64,000 nt of DNA from Acinetobacter variabilis (GCF_000369625.1 NZ_KB850113.1:277850-341849), one strand, 5' to 3'; counted from the first letter of the stretch, positions 1 to 9,675 are shown. Notes: generated from the letters alone by a model not told the origin. Made by a program: numbers and translations.

Positions 1-2879
1 GCCAGACTCCAGGAAATAAAGAATGGTGTCCAGTCGAAGTATTCAACCAAAGTTTCTAAAGGATAGTTGGTGAATGTTTCTGAACCAATGAAGTTTGGTT
101 TTACTGGGGCATTCTTGTCGAAGTCGATTTTGAAACCATTTTCAACTGATTCAGCATAAGATAGTTTTGCTGCTTTTGGTTGCTTGTTGGCAAGACGGGT
201 ACGGATTTTTTCATAATCCGCTGCATAGTCCGCCATTAATCGTGGTTTCATTTCAGCAGAAAGTAATTGTGTGGTCACACCTACAGCACGAGATGCATCG
301 GCAGTATAGAACACACCATCATTTTGATATTGCGGAGAAATCTTCACCGCTGTATGCGCTTTCGATGTGGTCGCACCACCAATCATCAGTGGAATGTTAA
401 AGCCTTTACGTTGCATTTCTTTGGCAACAAAAACCATTTCATCTAAGCTAGGTGTGATCAAACCAGATAGACCAATGATGTCAACTTTCTCATCAATTGC
501 CGTTTGTAGAATCTTCTCACACGGCACCATCACGCCAAGGTCCACGATGTCATAACCGTTACAGCCCAGTACCACGCCCACGATATTTTTACCGATGTCG
601 TGTACGTCGCCTTTTACTGTAGCCAGCAGGATTTTACCTTTGGCTTCGCCTTGGGTTTTTTCCGCTTCAATGAACGGGTTGAGCCAAGCCACAGCTTGCT
701 TCATCACACGTGCAGATTTTACCACTTGCGGTAAGAACATTTTACCAGCACCGAACAGGTCGCCGACCACGTTCATACCTGCCATCAGTGGTCCTTCGAT
801 TACATCCAGTGGACGGGCAGATTTTAAACGAGCTTCTTCAGTATCCTGGTCAATATAAGTGGTAATACCTTTGACCAGTGCATATTCAAGACGTTTTTCA
901 ACCGGTTCATTACGCCATTCAAGACTTTCTTCAGCTTTTTGTGCACCACCTTGACCACGATATTTTTCAGCAATTTCCAGCAATTTTTCAGTTGCTTCGT
1001 TACCGCTTTCACCCTGGTTACGGTTCAGGATGACATCTTCAACGGCTGCTTTCAGTTCTTTGTCGATGTCATCATAAATCGCCAGCTGACCAGCATTCAC
1101 GATACCCATGGTTAAGCCTTGCTGGATACCGTAGTACAGGAATACCGCATGGATCGCTTCACGTACCGGCTCATTCCCACGGAAGGAGAAGGATACGTTT
1201 GAGATACCACCAGAGATCATCGCATTTGGCAGGTTCTGTTTGATCCAGCCAGTCGCTTCGATGAAATCAACTGCGTAGTTGTTATGTTCTTCAATACCGG
1301 TTGCTACCGCAAACACGTTCGGGTCAAAGATGATATCTTCAGACGGGAAGCCAACCTCATTCACCAGCACGTCATAAGAACGCTTACAGATTTCTTTTTT
1401 GCGTTCCGCAGTATCAGCCTGACCATTTTCATCAAATGCCATCACGATCACCGCAGCACCGTACTGACGGCAGAGGCGGGCACGTTCTACAAACTCGTCA
1501 TAACCTTCTTTCAGGGAAATCGAGTTAACAACCGCTTTACCTTGGACGCATTTCAGACCAGCTTCAATGATTTCCCATTTAGATGAGTCAATCATGATTG
1601 GCACACGAGAGATATCAGGTTCAGATGCGACCAGATTCAGGAAGTGCACCATCGCACCTTCTGAATCCAACATGCCTTCATCCATGTTGATGTCGATGAT
1701 CTGTGCACCGGCTTCAACCTGTTGACGCGCAACATCTAAAGCTTCGGCAAAGTTCTCTTCTTTGATCAGACGCAGGAATTTTTTCGAACCAGTGACGTTG
1801 GTACGTTCACCGACGTTAACGAACAATGAATCTTTAGTGATGTTAAATGGTTCCAAACCACTTAAACGGCATGCAGGCTCAATTTCTGGCACTTTACGCG
1901 GCGCAATACCTTCAACGGCTTGAGCAATCGCACGGATGTGATCTGGTGTCGTACCACAACAACCACCAGTGATGTTGATCAGACCACTTTCCGCAAATTC
2001 TTTAATGAAAGCTGCAGTTTCTTCTGGAGTTTCATCATAACCACCGAAAGCATTTGGTAAGCCGGCATTCGGATGTGCTGAAACAAAGGTATCAGCAACG
2101 TCAGATACAGTTTTTACGTGTGGACGCATGGCATCTGCACCTAGAGCACAGTTAAAACCAATCGAAATTGGTTCTGCATGACGCATCGAGTTCCAGAACG
2201 CTTCTGCAGTTTGACCAGTCAGGGTACGACCAGACGCATCGGTAATCGTACCGGAAATCATGATTGGCAATTCAGTGCCAAGTTCTTTAAACACTTCCTG
2301 CACTGCAAAGATCGCAGCTTTGGCATTTAAAGTATCGAACACAGTTTCGATCAGGATGATATCGACACCACCCTCAATCAAGGCCTTGGTTGATTCGATG
2401 TAATTCACTTTCAATTCGTCAAAAGTGATATTACGGAAGGCAGGGTCATTTACATTTGGAGAAATAGAAGTGGTTCGTGATGTCGGTCCAATCACACCTG
2501 CAACAAAACGTGGTTTTTCCGGCGTTGAATATTTTGCACAAGCTTCTTTAGCCAGACGCGCCGCTTCACGGTTGATCTCAGGAACCAGATCTTCCATGTG
2601 ATAGTCAGACATTGAAACACGGGTACCATTAAAGGTATTGGTTTCAATAATATCGGCACCAGCTTCAAGATATGCTTCATGAATGCCTTGAATAATCTGA
2701 GGCTGAGTCAGCACAAGTAAGTCGTTATTGCCTTTAAGGTCGTATGCCCAATCAGCAAAACGCTCACCACGATAATCGGCTTCTTCCAATTTATGGCGTT
2801 GGATCATGGTACCCATCGCACCATCGATAATTAAAATTCTCTTGGCAAGAAGTTCTTTTAGGGTGGCAAGTGTGGACAT
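1..2879 (-). CDS. metH: Cobalamin-dependent methionine synthase MetH (C-terminus beyond the window)
   Basis: Transfers the methyl group of 5-methyltetrahydrofolate to homocysteine through enzyme-bound cobalamin, making methionine in the cytoplasm. The frame is open from an ATG at 2879 to the left edge, giving about 959 of the roughly 1,230 residues usual for the family. In order it shows the homocysteine-binding domain with zinc cysteines (GFNCALG and [10 protein letters not shown], the latter near residue 307), the pterin-binding domain ([13 protein letters not shown]), and the cobalamin domain with GDVHDIGKN, whose His is the lower cobalt ligand. The S-adenosylmethionine activation domain is only begun. 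No in-frame stop was seen. I saw no cobalamin or SAM riboswitch upstream. Identification is secure; only the C-terminal part cannot be judged. Confidence 0.97.
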   Translation of the reverse strand, partial: MSTLATLKELLAKRILIIDGAMGTMIQRHKLEEADYRGERFADWAYDLKGNNDLLVLTQPQIIQGIHEAYLEAGADIIETNTFNGTRVSMSDYHMEDLVPEINREAARLAKEACAKYSTPEKPRFVAGVIGPTSRTTSISPNVNDPAFRNITFDELKVNYIESTKALIEGGVDIILIETVFDTLNAKAAIFAVQEVFKELGTELPIMISGTITDASGRTLTGQTAEAFWNSMRHAEPISIGFNCALGADAMRPHVKTVSDVADTFVSAHPNAGLPNAFGGYDETPEETAAFIKEFAESGLINITGGCCGTTPDHIRAIAQAVEGIAPRKVPEIEPACRLSGLEPFNITKDSLFVNVGERTNVTGSKKFLRLIKEENFAEALDVARQQVEAGAQIIDINMDEGMLDSEGAMVHFLNLVASEPDISRVPIMIDSSKWEIIEAGLKCVQGKAVVNSISLKEGYDEFVERARLCRQYGAAVIVMAFDENGQADTAERKKEICKRSYDVLVNEVGFPSEDIIFDPNVFAVATGIEEHNNYAVDFIEATGWIKQNLPNAMISGGISNVSFSFRGNEPVREAIHAVFLYYGIQQGLTMGIVNAGQLAIYDDIDKELKAAVEDVILNRNQGESGNEATEKLLEIAEKYRGQGGAQKAEESLEWRNEPVEKRLEYALVKGITTYIDQDTEEARLKSARPLDVIEGPLMAGMNVVGDLFGAGKMFLPQVVKSARVMKQAVAWLNPFIEAEKTQGEAKGKILLATVKGDVHDIGKNIVGVVLGCNGYDIVDLGVMVPCEKILQTAIDEKVDIIGLSGLITPSLDEMVFVAKEMQRKGFNIPLMIGGATTSKAHTAVKISPQYQNDGVFYTADASRAVGVTTQLLSAEMKPRLMADYAADYEKIRTRLANKQPKAAKLSYAESVENGFKIDFDKNAPVKPNFIGSETFTNYPLETLVEYFDWTPFFISWSL

Positions 2880-3328
2880 TCAAACTTTCTCAGTAAGCAT
2901 CAAAAACGGCAATAATCTTAACAGATTAGTGCGCAGTTTTCTGTAACGCTTATACAGAATGCTGGATATGCTTGATATGAAAATTTGATAAAGAAACTCA
3001 AGCCGGTATAGAAAGTTGAAAACAGATGGAAATCTGGAAATTAAAGTTCTTGATAAAAGCGTGCGACTGGAAAATAAAATGTAAGCAGCTTTCATCAGAG
3101 TGTCATATAACAAAGCTAATCTTTAATCAAATATGACAGGCTCGGAAATATGACAGCCGGGTAGGAATGATCAGATATATTGCAAAACATGAATAAAGCT
3201 GGGCGATTCAAGCGTTTTATTTTTAATAAATAATTGATTATATTTGTATATTTTTAAAATTTAGAGCATGTGGTTACAGGATAAACGGCAACGAGAAAGT
3301 CTAAAAAACTGGTTTATATGACAGCACT

Positions 3329-3346
3329 TTGTCATATAATTGTCAC
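3329..3346 (+). promoter_or_regulatory. Pho-box-like PhoB site upstream of the Pit gene
   Basis: TTGTCATATAATTGTCAC resembles the PhoB consensus of two 7-bp CTGTCAT-type repeats separated by 4 AT-rich bases. A further half-site in inverted orientation (ATATGACAG, 3316-3324) abuts it. The same half-site occurs at 3131-3139 and 3148-3156, and TGTCATATAA recurs at 3101. The site lies about 50 bp before the ATG at 3396, where a PhoB-activated promoter would be expected. The motif is seen; binding by PhoB is inferred. Confidence 0.7.
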
Positions 3347-3395
3347 AATTTAATTGAACAATATGGGGATTCTTGAATCCTCTATTCCTGCTTGC

Positions 3396-5015
3396 ATGAA
3401 TTCTAATCAAACTCCCTTAGGTTCAGCACAACAGTCGCCTTCTGATAAGCCGGCCAATGTTCATGTGCCAACACCGAAATTTTTTATGCCGGTGTTTCTG
3501 ACTCTAATTATCTCCACGCTGATCTATATCGGCTTCCAATTGACCTCAGATTTAGCTCATATTCCACCGATCGGTCTGTATTCAATGATTCTTTTAGGCA
3601 CGGCGTTATTCATTGCGCTGGGCTTTGAATTCGTCAACGGTTTCCACGACACGGCCAATGCGGTTGCCACCGTGATTTATACCAATGCATTGTCTGCACC
3701 GGTTGCAGTCATGTGGGCAGGTTTCTGTAATTTCCTTGGGGTAATGGTGGCCAGTGGTGCTGTTGCATACGGAATCATTGCATTATTGCCTGTCGAACTG
3801 ATCATGAATGTCGGCACAGGTGCCGGTTTTGCCATGGTCTTTGCCATGCTGATCGCTGCGATTCTCTGGAATCTGGGCACATGGTTTCTTGGCATTCCTG
3901 CTTCCAGTTCACATACCCTGATCGGTTCGATTCTGGGTGTAGGCATCATGAACTACCTGCTAAATTCAGGTGGTGGTGCTTCTGGTGTGGATATGGAGCA
4001 GGTGCTGAAAGTTGGTAAAGCATTGCTGTTCTCACCTTTGATCGGTTTTGCTTTTGCTGGAGTGCTATTTCTGCTGGTGAAAAAGATCTTCAGAAAGCAG
4101 CTTGAACTGTTCAAGCCACCTGAAGGGAACAAGCCACCGCCACCGCTGATTCGTGCCATTCTGATCTTTACCTGTACAGGTGTAAGCTTCGCACACGGTT
4201 CAAACGATGGTCAAAAAGGTATGGGTCTGATCATGCTGATCCTGATCGGCTGTGTACCTTTGGCATATTCACTGAACAAAAATCTGGATGCAGCTCATAT
4301 CCAGTCTTTTGGCCAGTTGTCTTCGCAAACGGCTGATGCGATTTATCCGCAGCATGAAGATATTCCGGATGAGAAGGCTCGTGCCATCATTACCACATAC
4401 ATTCAAACTAAAGAATTGAATGCTGAGGTTGTTCCTGCACTCGCAAGCCTGACGGATCACTTGGGTGATAAAGTCGGTAGTTACAGCAATATTAAAGATG
4501 TTCCAGAAGCGCAAGTTTCAGAATTCCGTAATGACATGTACCTGAGCACCACAGCATTTAAACGTCTGGACAAAGCAGAAGCTTTACCGGCAATGAGCGA
4601 GGCTCAGGAAAAAACCGTCGACGAATACCGTGACAATCTGGATTCATTCCTGCAATACATTCCGACCTGGGTAAAAGTCGCAACAGCCTTGGCACTTGGT
4701 CTGGGAACGATGGTCGGCTGGAAACGAATTGTCGTGACTGTGGGTGAACGGATCGGTAAAGAGCACATGACTTATGGTCAGGGGATGTCTGCTGAGTTGG
4801 TTGCCATGTCTACAATTGCGGCTGCTGATGGCTTTGGTATGCCGGTTTCTACCACTCACGTTCTGAACTCTGCGGTTGCAGGTACCATGGTGGCGAATAA
4901 GTCTGGCTTGAACTTCAAAATGGTGAAATCGATTCTGTCTGCTTGGGTATTCACCTTGCCAGCAACGATCTGTTTATCAGGTGGTTTGTACTGGATTCTA
5001 TTGAAAGTGTTCTAA
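3396..5015 (+). CDS. Inorganic phosphate transporter, Pit family
   Basis: Inner-membrane low-affinity phosphate (metal-phosphate):proton symporter. Both halves of the PiT signature are present: GFEFVNGFHDTANAVAT in the N-terminal half and GVSFAHGSNDGQKGMG in the C-terminal half. About ten hydrophobic segments surround a large hydrophilic insert of roughly 130 residues in the middle, as in PitA. I prefer the ATG at 3396 (539 residues). In-frame starts exist at 3354 (TTG) and 3363 (ATG), but a PhoB promoter built on the box at 3329-3346 would start transcription near 3365, too close for those. No strong Shine-Dalgarno sequence decides it. A terminator follows directly. Family assignment is secure; the start is moderately sure. 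Confidence 0.93.
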   Translation: MNSNQTPLGSAQQSPSDKPANVHVPTPKFFMPVFLTLIISTLIYIGFQLTSDLAHIPPIGLYSMILLGTALFIALGFEFVNGFHDTANAVATVIYTNALSAPVAVMWAGFCNFLGVMVASGAVAYGIIALLPVELIMNVGTGAGFAMVFAMLIAAILWNLGTWFLGIPASSSHTLIGSILGVGIMNYLLNSGGGASGVDMEQVLKVGKALLFSPLIGFAFAGVLFLLVKKIFRKQLELFKPPEGNKPPPPLIRAILIFTCTGVSFAHGSNDGQKGMGLIMLILIGCVPLAYSLNKNLDAAHIQSFGQLSSQTADAIYPQHEDIPDEKARAIITTYIQTKELNAEVVPALASLTDHLGDKVGSYSNIKDVPEAQVSEFRNDMYLSTTAFKRLDKAEALPAMSEAQEKTVDEYRDNLDSFLQYIPTWVKVATALALGLGTMVGWKRIVVTVGERIGKEHMTYGQGMSAELVAMSTIAAADGFGMPVSTTHVLNSAVAGTMVANKSGLNFKMVKSILSAWVFTLPATICLSGGLYWILLKVF

Positions 5016-5027
5016 GAAATTCGATGT

Positions 5028-5057
5028 AAAAAACGCTGCTTAGGCAGCGTTTTTTTA
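5028..5057 (+). terminator. Intrinsic terminator after the Pit gene
   Basis: Stem ACGCTGC / GCAGCGT with TTAG loop, flanked by an A-run and followed by seven T residues, 13 bp after the stop codon. Confidence 0.92.
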
Positions 5058-5466
5058 TGGGTGCTAGAAAAGTTTCAGCCTTAAGAAATAGCGATTTTCT
5101 TTCTGAAAATAAGAGACTTTTTATTATCTCATGGCTTTTAGAAATATAAGGGATGATGCTCCGTCTCCCTATGGGATGAGTAGCATTGCTGCGCAAGGGG
5201 GTGAGGGTAATCAGAAAGCTAAAAGTACTTTCAATAGAGAGATTAATAGCTAATTTCAACTAGATGTAAAAAATGAGTATTTCTTAGTCTTACTTTTGAA
5301 AGATGAGAAGTGCACTTCGCAAGGTAACAAAAATCTTTTGTTAGGCTGATGATCCTTCCTGAGTATCTTTACAAGCACTGCTTGTGAAAGATACGCAAGA
5401 CAGCCTAACGGCGACATCCATGTCGCCTGACCAATAAAATTGATTTCATCTTTATTTCAGAAAAAA
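5058..5466. repeat. Gene-free stretch with nested palindromes (REP-like intergenic element)
   Basis: No coding frame is convincing here. From 5307 to 5427 there is dense inverted-repeat structure. GAAGTGCACTTC is a perfect 12-bp palindrome at 5307-5318. An outer stem TTAGGCTG (5341-5348) / CAGCCTAA (5401-5408) encloses a long inner stem with one bulge (5363-5377 against 5379-5394). A final hairpin GGCGACAT / ATGTCGCC lies at 5410-5427. None is followed by a T-run, so they are not ordinary terminators. The arrangement looks like a dispersed palindromic element. The preceding 5100-5270 also looks non-coding. Genome-wide copies cannot be counted from this window. Confidence 0.6.
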
Positions 5467-7008
5467 TTACTTCTTCAACTTACCCAACAATCCCTTCGGC
5501 AGTTTATCCGTTGCAAAACCATAAAGCGCGGCAAATGGTAGAGCAGTACGTGCCAGATAAGCCACACGCCATAAACCGCCATGATTCGCGCCTGACATCA
5601 TCAATTCAAGTGGGTGATTGAGTTGTACATCAGGATTTGCAACAGACTCAGAGTTGCGTAAGTCATGAATCCACAGGGCTGCCATAATCGCATTAGTGGT
5701 TTCAGGTGCAAACGCTTCTACATCAAACAGGCTGGCACCATTAAACGCAGCTTTCAGCAGTGGATTCTTGGTCACTGAATAAGTCGTTGTTGAAGGAGCG
5801 ATATTGATGCTCACTTGCTGCCCGCTGGCACGAGCCAATGTTGCACGCCATTGCTGGATGCGCTTAGCCAGTGCATAGTTTGGACCTTGCTCAACGACCA
5901 GACAGTCGCAAATACCATAGGACTTGTCGCCAACCTTAAACAGATCCTGCTTATTTTTCTGGAAAAAATGCTTCCGTGAAATCAGTGAAATGCCTTTGGT
6001 TAACGTACTTTCCAGTTTCGACAACTGCTGGTATTTGCTTTGTGAAGCCTGAACCACTTCTTCTGGAACTGCATACACATCGGTTGGGGTACACATATAC
6101 ATCAGGCTGGTATTGGCTTTCTGCTCGCTAACATATTTCATAATGGCATCCATCGCCATAGAAACACGGACGTGCTTTTCACCGTCCAGATAAGCAATTG
6201 CCGCGAGATCCAGATCCTGTTTGAACTGAATCAGCCATTGGGCAATTTCAGGAATCTGGGTGAGCAGGTTAGCCCCTAGTTTTTCTTTTAAAACTTCCAG
6301 TGAAGTATCAGCAGTAAGCGCTTCAACTGATGGTGCATATAAAGTGGCGTTGCCTTGACTTACTGTATCCAGAATTTTGCCCCAGACACGGGTATTCGGC
6401 AGGTCAATTGCGACGATATTGGCTTTCCATTTCGACAGCCAGGTCAGTGGACCTGCTTCAGACGCGGCACCAAATAGAACAGTGGTACGATCGGATAGGT
6501 CAAACCATTCCGGATGGGCAATACATTCACGTAGCGCATTGGCATGACTAGGTTCGACGATACCACGATCTTCCCAAGACTGGATTTGATCCAGTAATGC
6601 TTGTCCTTGCAGTTTTTTGCCATGATAAGGCACATACCATTCTGGAGCTTTTTCAGACTGGCCTTTCAGCTGGAAAGTATTCAGGTTCTGCGCAGGCAGA
6701 GACATCACATCTTTTAGTAGATGCTTCTGGCCATCACGATAAAACTCAAAGCTAGCATGTGCGGTTTCCAGACCTTGCTTGGCAATACTCAATGCTGCAC
6801 CCGCAGAGCGTAATCCACCTTCAACCAGATGTTTAAAGTGTAGTGGATATTGCTTACGCCAGTTCTTTTCCTGTTGTGCTGCAGTAGCATGTACAGGATC
6901 GACTGCGCCTAAGGCTTCAGAAATAATGTTACGGCCGATTTTCGATGTGCTTGGTTTTTGTTGTGAAGCAGAAATGGGAAATTGAAGACCGTCTAGGGAA
7001 GTGGACAT
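5467..7008 (-). CDS. Uncharacterised 513-residue protein with a Rossmann-like segment
   Basis: I do not recognise a named family. No signal peptide is visible. Residues 176-204 look like a dinucleotide- or SAM-type fold start: a hydrophobic strand, a glycine-rich turn (GAASEAGP, 180-187), then a second strand ending in an acidic residue (ANIVAIDLP). A weakly hydrophobic stretch lies near the C-terminus (about 475-500), possibly a membrane contact. It is monocistronic. The identical 19-bp palindromic site at 7033-7051 lies just upstream. Coding character is strong: long uninterrupted frame with ordinary codon use. A reductase- or dehydrogenase-like role is only a guess from the fold hint. Confidence 0.85.
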   Translation of the reverse strand: MSTSLDGLQFPISASQQKPSTSKIGRNIISEALGAVDPVHATAAQQEKNWRKQYPLHFKHLVEGGLRSAGAALSIAKQGLETAHASFEFYRDGQKHLLKDVMSLPAQNLNTFQLKGQSEKAPEWYVPYHGKKLQGQALLDQIQSWEDRGIVEPSHANALRECIAHPEWFDLSDRTTVLFGAASEAGPLTWLSKWKANIVAIDLPNTRVWGKILDTVSQGNATLYAPSVEALTADTSLEVLKEKLGANLLTQIPEIAQWLIQFKQDLDLAAIAYLDGEKHVRVSMAMDAIMKYVSEQKANTSLMYMCTPTDVYAVPEEVVQASQSKYQQLSKLESTLTKGISLISRKHFFQKNKQDLFKVGDKSYGICDCLVVEQGPNYALAKRIQQWRATLARASGQQVSINIAPSTTTYSVTKNPLLKAAFNGASLFDVEAFAPETTNAIMAALWIHDLRNSESVANPDVQLNHPLELMMSGANHGGLWRVAYLARTALPFAALYGFATDKLPKGLLGKLKK

Positions 7009-7032
7009 GCAAAATATCTCGCGAATTACAGC

Positions 7033-7051
7033 AATTAATATACAGATGTAT
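7033..7051 (-). promoter_or_regulatory. 19-bp palindromic operator/promoter candidate (copy 1)
   Basis: AATTAATATACAGATGTAT, containing the inverted repeat TATACA-GA-TGTATA, lies 25-43 bp before the start of the 513-residue gene. The same 19 bases occur at 23261-23279 at nearly the same distance before another minus-strand gene, suggesting a shared regulator or promoter element. Confidence 0.5.
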
Positions 7052-7130
7052 ACATTATCGCTGCTAAGTTGCTTCTTGGGTTGGCATTAAATTCCAGTCT
7101 TGAGAGTTAATTTATTACGAGATGTTTCAA

Positions 7131-7161
7131 ATAAAAAGGAAGCTTGAAGCTTCCTTTTTAT
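7131..7161. terminator. Intrinsic terminator for the siderophore-binding-protein gene
   Basis: Stem AAAAGGAAGCT / AGCTTCCTTTT with a 3-nt loop. The minus-strand reading ends in a T-rich tail, placed 15 bp after the stop codon at 7176. Confidence 0.85.
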
Positions 7162-7175
7162 TAATGGGTTAAAAA

Positions 7176-8120
7176 TTAATTCGCTGTGCTTTTGATCAGT
7201 TCTTCCAGCATGAAAGCGGTATTGTCCAAACCCGCGCCAGTGATGTACCAAGCATCAGCATTCACATAGATCACTTTTTTCTCTGCCAAGGCTTTGGCAT
7301 TTTTTAGGGCAGGGTGTTTCTGAATATTATCCTGAGCGATGTATTTCTGGGTATTCACTGCACCACGATCCAGGACAATGATGTAATCCGGATTCTTCTC
7401 AACGACTGTTGTAATACGCTGAACATTTTTCTCCGCTGCTTTCAATGCTTCCGGAGAGCCTACTTCTGGACGGGGTGCATTTGACTGTTCAGAGGGGGCC
7501 AATACCGGTTTAAAACCTGCTAATTCATAAACAAAGCCAAAACGGTCATTTTCTGCATGTGGCATAAAATTTTCACCGACTGCAAACAGCATCAGTGCAG
7601 TTTTGCCTTCAGTCTGCTTTTTCAGTTGTTGCTGCAGCGTTGCGATTTTACTAAGCTTTTCAGTAGCAATTTTCTCTTTACCAAATGCACGTGCCAAGAC
7701 ATGGGTACGTTCCGTCAGATCGGCAATATATTGGCTAGTATCTGGAGAAAGATCTAAAGTCGGAGCAATACCTTTAACTGCCTCAGCTTTAGAAGCCGAA
7801 CGACCACCGACAATAATTAGATCAGGTTTTGTAGTTTTTAGTACATTGAGATCCGGTTCGAACAGTGAACCAGCTTTGGTGAATTTGTCCTGTTGGTATT
7901 TGCTTAAGTTGCCTGCAAAGCTTGCTGCAGGCACCAGCTGAGCTTCAAGCCCTAGTGCATTCAAGGTATCCAGTGCAGATAGGTCATATACTGCGATCTT
8001 TTTCGGAGCTTTTTAAAGTTGAATATTTTGGTCTTTATAGTCGAAAGTGACCTGTGCAGAAACTGTAAAAGAAGTTGTCAGTCCTAATATTGTGACAAGT
8101 GCTAAAGTCTTAAATTTCAT
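7176..8120 (-). pseudogene. Siderophore ABC transporter substrate-binding protein (FatB/YclQ type), interrupted by an in-frame TAA
   Basis: Would encode a periplasmic binding protein (about 314 residues) for ferric siderophores. The ATG at 8120 has a good ribosome site (AGAGGAA) and begins a signal peptide (MKFKTLALVTILGLTTSF, cleavage after about SVSA-like VSA at 22). Codon 36 (8015-8013) is TAA. The same frame then continues without another stop through KAPKKIAVYDLSALDTLNALG, GGRSASKAEAV, and the C-terminal lobe ending at 7176. No frameshift is needed; one base change would restore it. Restart at an internal TTG (7964) would lack the signal peptide, so a working product is unlikely. A near-perfect Fur box lies upstream. 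No permease or ATPase gene is adjacent. Recent inactivation, sequencing error, or readthrough are all possible. Confidence 0.85.
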
Positions 8121-8163
8121 GTTTATTCCTCTAAATTCGCGACAAGATTAGCATAATTTATAG

Positions 8164-8182
8164 AAATGAAAATCATTTTCAT
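8164..8182 (-). promoter_or_regulatory. Fur box upstream of the siderophore-binding-protein gene
   Basis: AAATGAAAATCATTTTCAT is a near-perfect palindrome matching the Fur consensus GATAATGATAATCATTATC in its core, 44-62 bp before the ATG at 8120. It indicates iron repression of the broken gene. Confidence 0.85.
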
Positions 8183-8194
8183 ATGTGAATAATT

Positions 8195-8220
8195 AAAAAA
8201 GGGATAATGGCTATCCCTTA
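8195..8220 (-). terminator. Intrinsic terminator of the rhomboid gene
   Basis: AAGGGATA / TATCCCTT stem; on the minus strand it is followed by six T residues. It lies directly downstream of the rhomboid stop codon and upstream of the Fur box. Confidence 0.75.
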
Positions 8221-8233
8221 ATCATTCAAAACT

Positions 8234-8851
8234 TTAGAAGGGGATTTGAGTTAGTTTATTAAGGAAATGCGGAATAAGTCGTGGTTCCAGAATAATGGTC
8301 ATCACCACACCATAAGCTGCACCCCACAGATGGGCACTGTGATTGATATTACTGTTGCCGCGTTTGCCCGACCAGATACTATAAGCCACATATAAAACAG
8401 CAAAAATAATCGCAGGGACTGGAATAAAGAACACGAAAATCAGTTTCCATGGTTCAAACAGAATATAAGCGAACAGAACCGCGGATACTGCACCGGAAGC
8501 ACCCAAGCTGGCCCAGCGCGCATCATTTTTATGTTTCAGATAACTTGGCAAAATCGCTGCAATCAGACCACCAAGATAAAACAGAATAAAGCCCAGATCA
8601 TATAAATACTGGCGATAAAAACTTTCAATAATGCTGCCGAAAAAGAACAGCGTGATCATATTGAACAGTAAATGTGTGCCATCTGCATGGATAAAACCAT
8701 GAGTAATGAAACGGTCATATTGACCACGTTGCATGGCAGGCGGCCAGAAAATCAGACGATTCATTACCTTTTCTTTTGAAAAAGCAATAAAAGAAACAAT
8801 ACAGGTGATCAGAATAATAGTGACAGTATGATTAAAAGGTAAATCAAGCAT
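8234..8851 (-). CDS. Rhomboid-family intramembrane serine protease
   Basis: A 205-residue inner-membrane protein with about six hydrophobic segments. The rhomboid fingerprint is complete: HGFIHADGTHLLFNM (H60 and N64 in the second helix), GASGAVSA with nucleophile S119, and NHSAHLWGAAYG with catalytic H174. It should cleave transmembrane substrates within the bilayer; the substrate is unknown. It is monocistronic, divergent from nfuA. A second rhomboid is encoded at 18823-19650, so this strain has at least two. Family and activity prediction are strong because both catalytic residues are present. Confidence 0.93.
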   Translation of the reverse strand: MLDLPFNHTVTIILITCIVSFIAFSKEKVMNRLIFWPPAMQRGQYDRFITHGFIHADGTHLLFNMITLFFFGSIIESFYRQYLYDLGFILFYLGGLIAAILPSYLKHKNDARWASLGASGAVSAVLFAYILFEPWKLIFVFFIPVPAIIFAVLYVAYSIWSGKRGNSNINHSAHLWGAAYGVVMTIILEPRLIPHFLNKLTQIPF

Positions 8852-9009
8852 ATAAGTAATTCTGGTTCTATCTATTTGACAATGATCATGCCATTAAAAC
8901 AAATCTAAAGTGCGACTTTTATAATAAATCCGACAATTTTGGTTGAATTTTTATAATTACCCCGCATCTTCAGTTAAAATAGCAGCTTCAGCTTGAGGAA
9001 ATTATTGTT

Positions 9010-9648
9010 ATGTCGACTGAGAACAGCAACACTCCGGTTGCAGAAGAAATTCCAAATCTTTTGATTACACCGACAGCACAAGAGTATTTAAAGGATCTAT
9101 TGGACAAACAGAATACACCAGGTATTGGCGTACGTGTGTTTGTAGAAAATCCGGGTACACCGCGCGCTGAATGTTGCATGGCTTATAGTGCACCTGATGA
9201 GGTTGTACCTACAGACTATAAGCAGGAATATCCAGATTTTCCGGCCTATATTGACTCTCCGTCAATTCCATACTTGCTAGATGCAGTTATTGACTACAAT
9301 AAAGACCGTTTTGGTGGTCAGCTGACTTTCCGTGCACCAAATTCTAAAGTGCCACGTGTGGGTCCTGATGCCTCTGTAGAAGAACGTATTACTTATGTGC
9401 TTCAGTCAGAAGTTAACCCAGGTCTGGCAGGTCATGGTGGTAACTGCGCACTGGTTGAAGTGGTTGAAGATCCTGAGCATGGCTTAACTGCGGTTCTTAA
9501 ATTTGGTGGTGGTTGCCAAGGCTGTTCAGCAATTGATGTGACTTTAAAACAAGGCGTTGAAACAACCTTGAAACAGCACATTCCTGAGTTGGCACGTGTC
9601 GTTGACCAGACTGACCATACCCAAGCTGAAGGTGCTTATTTCAAATAA
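9010..9648 (+). CDS. nfuA: Fe-S cluster carrier/assembly protein NfuA
   Basis: Binds a [4Fe-4S] cluster and hands it to apo-enzymes, important under iron or oxidative stress. The 212 residues comprise an N-terminal degenerate A-type (HesB-like) domain (about 15-110) and a C-terminal Nfu domain carrying the cluster-binding FGGGCQGCSA (C169, C172). The length is slightly above that of E. coli NfuA (191). The ATG at 9010 has a ribosome site (TTGAGGAAATT). It lies between two Fur-boxed iron-uptake genes, but I see no Fur box of its own in the 158 bp before it. A terminator follows. Confidence 0.97.
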   Translation: MSTENSNTPVAEEIPNLLITPTAQEYLKDLLDKQNTPGIGVRVFVENPGTPRAECCMAYSAPDEVVPTDYKQEYPDFPAYIDSPSIPYLLDAVIDYNKDRFGGQLTFRAPNSKVPRVGPDASVEERITYVLQSEVNPGLAGHGGNCALVEVVEDPEHGLTAVLKFGGGCQGCSAIDVTLKQGVETTLKQHIPELARVVDQTDHTQAEGAYFK

Positions 9649-9675
9649 GTCTCTAATAAAATTTAGCTTGTAAGA

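Noticed and set aside
2880..3328. Possible cobalamin or SAM riboswitch upstream of metH
   Set aside because: No B12-box-like or SAM-riboswitch core was visible near the metH start.
4951..5259. Minus-strand open frame of about 100 codons after the Pit gene
   Set aside because: Overlaps the end of the Pit gene and its terminator and runs through non-coding sequence; no ribosome site or family.
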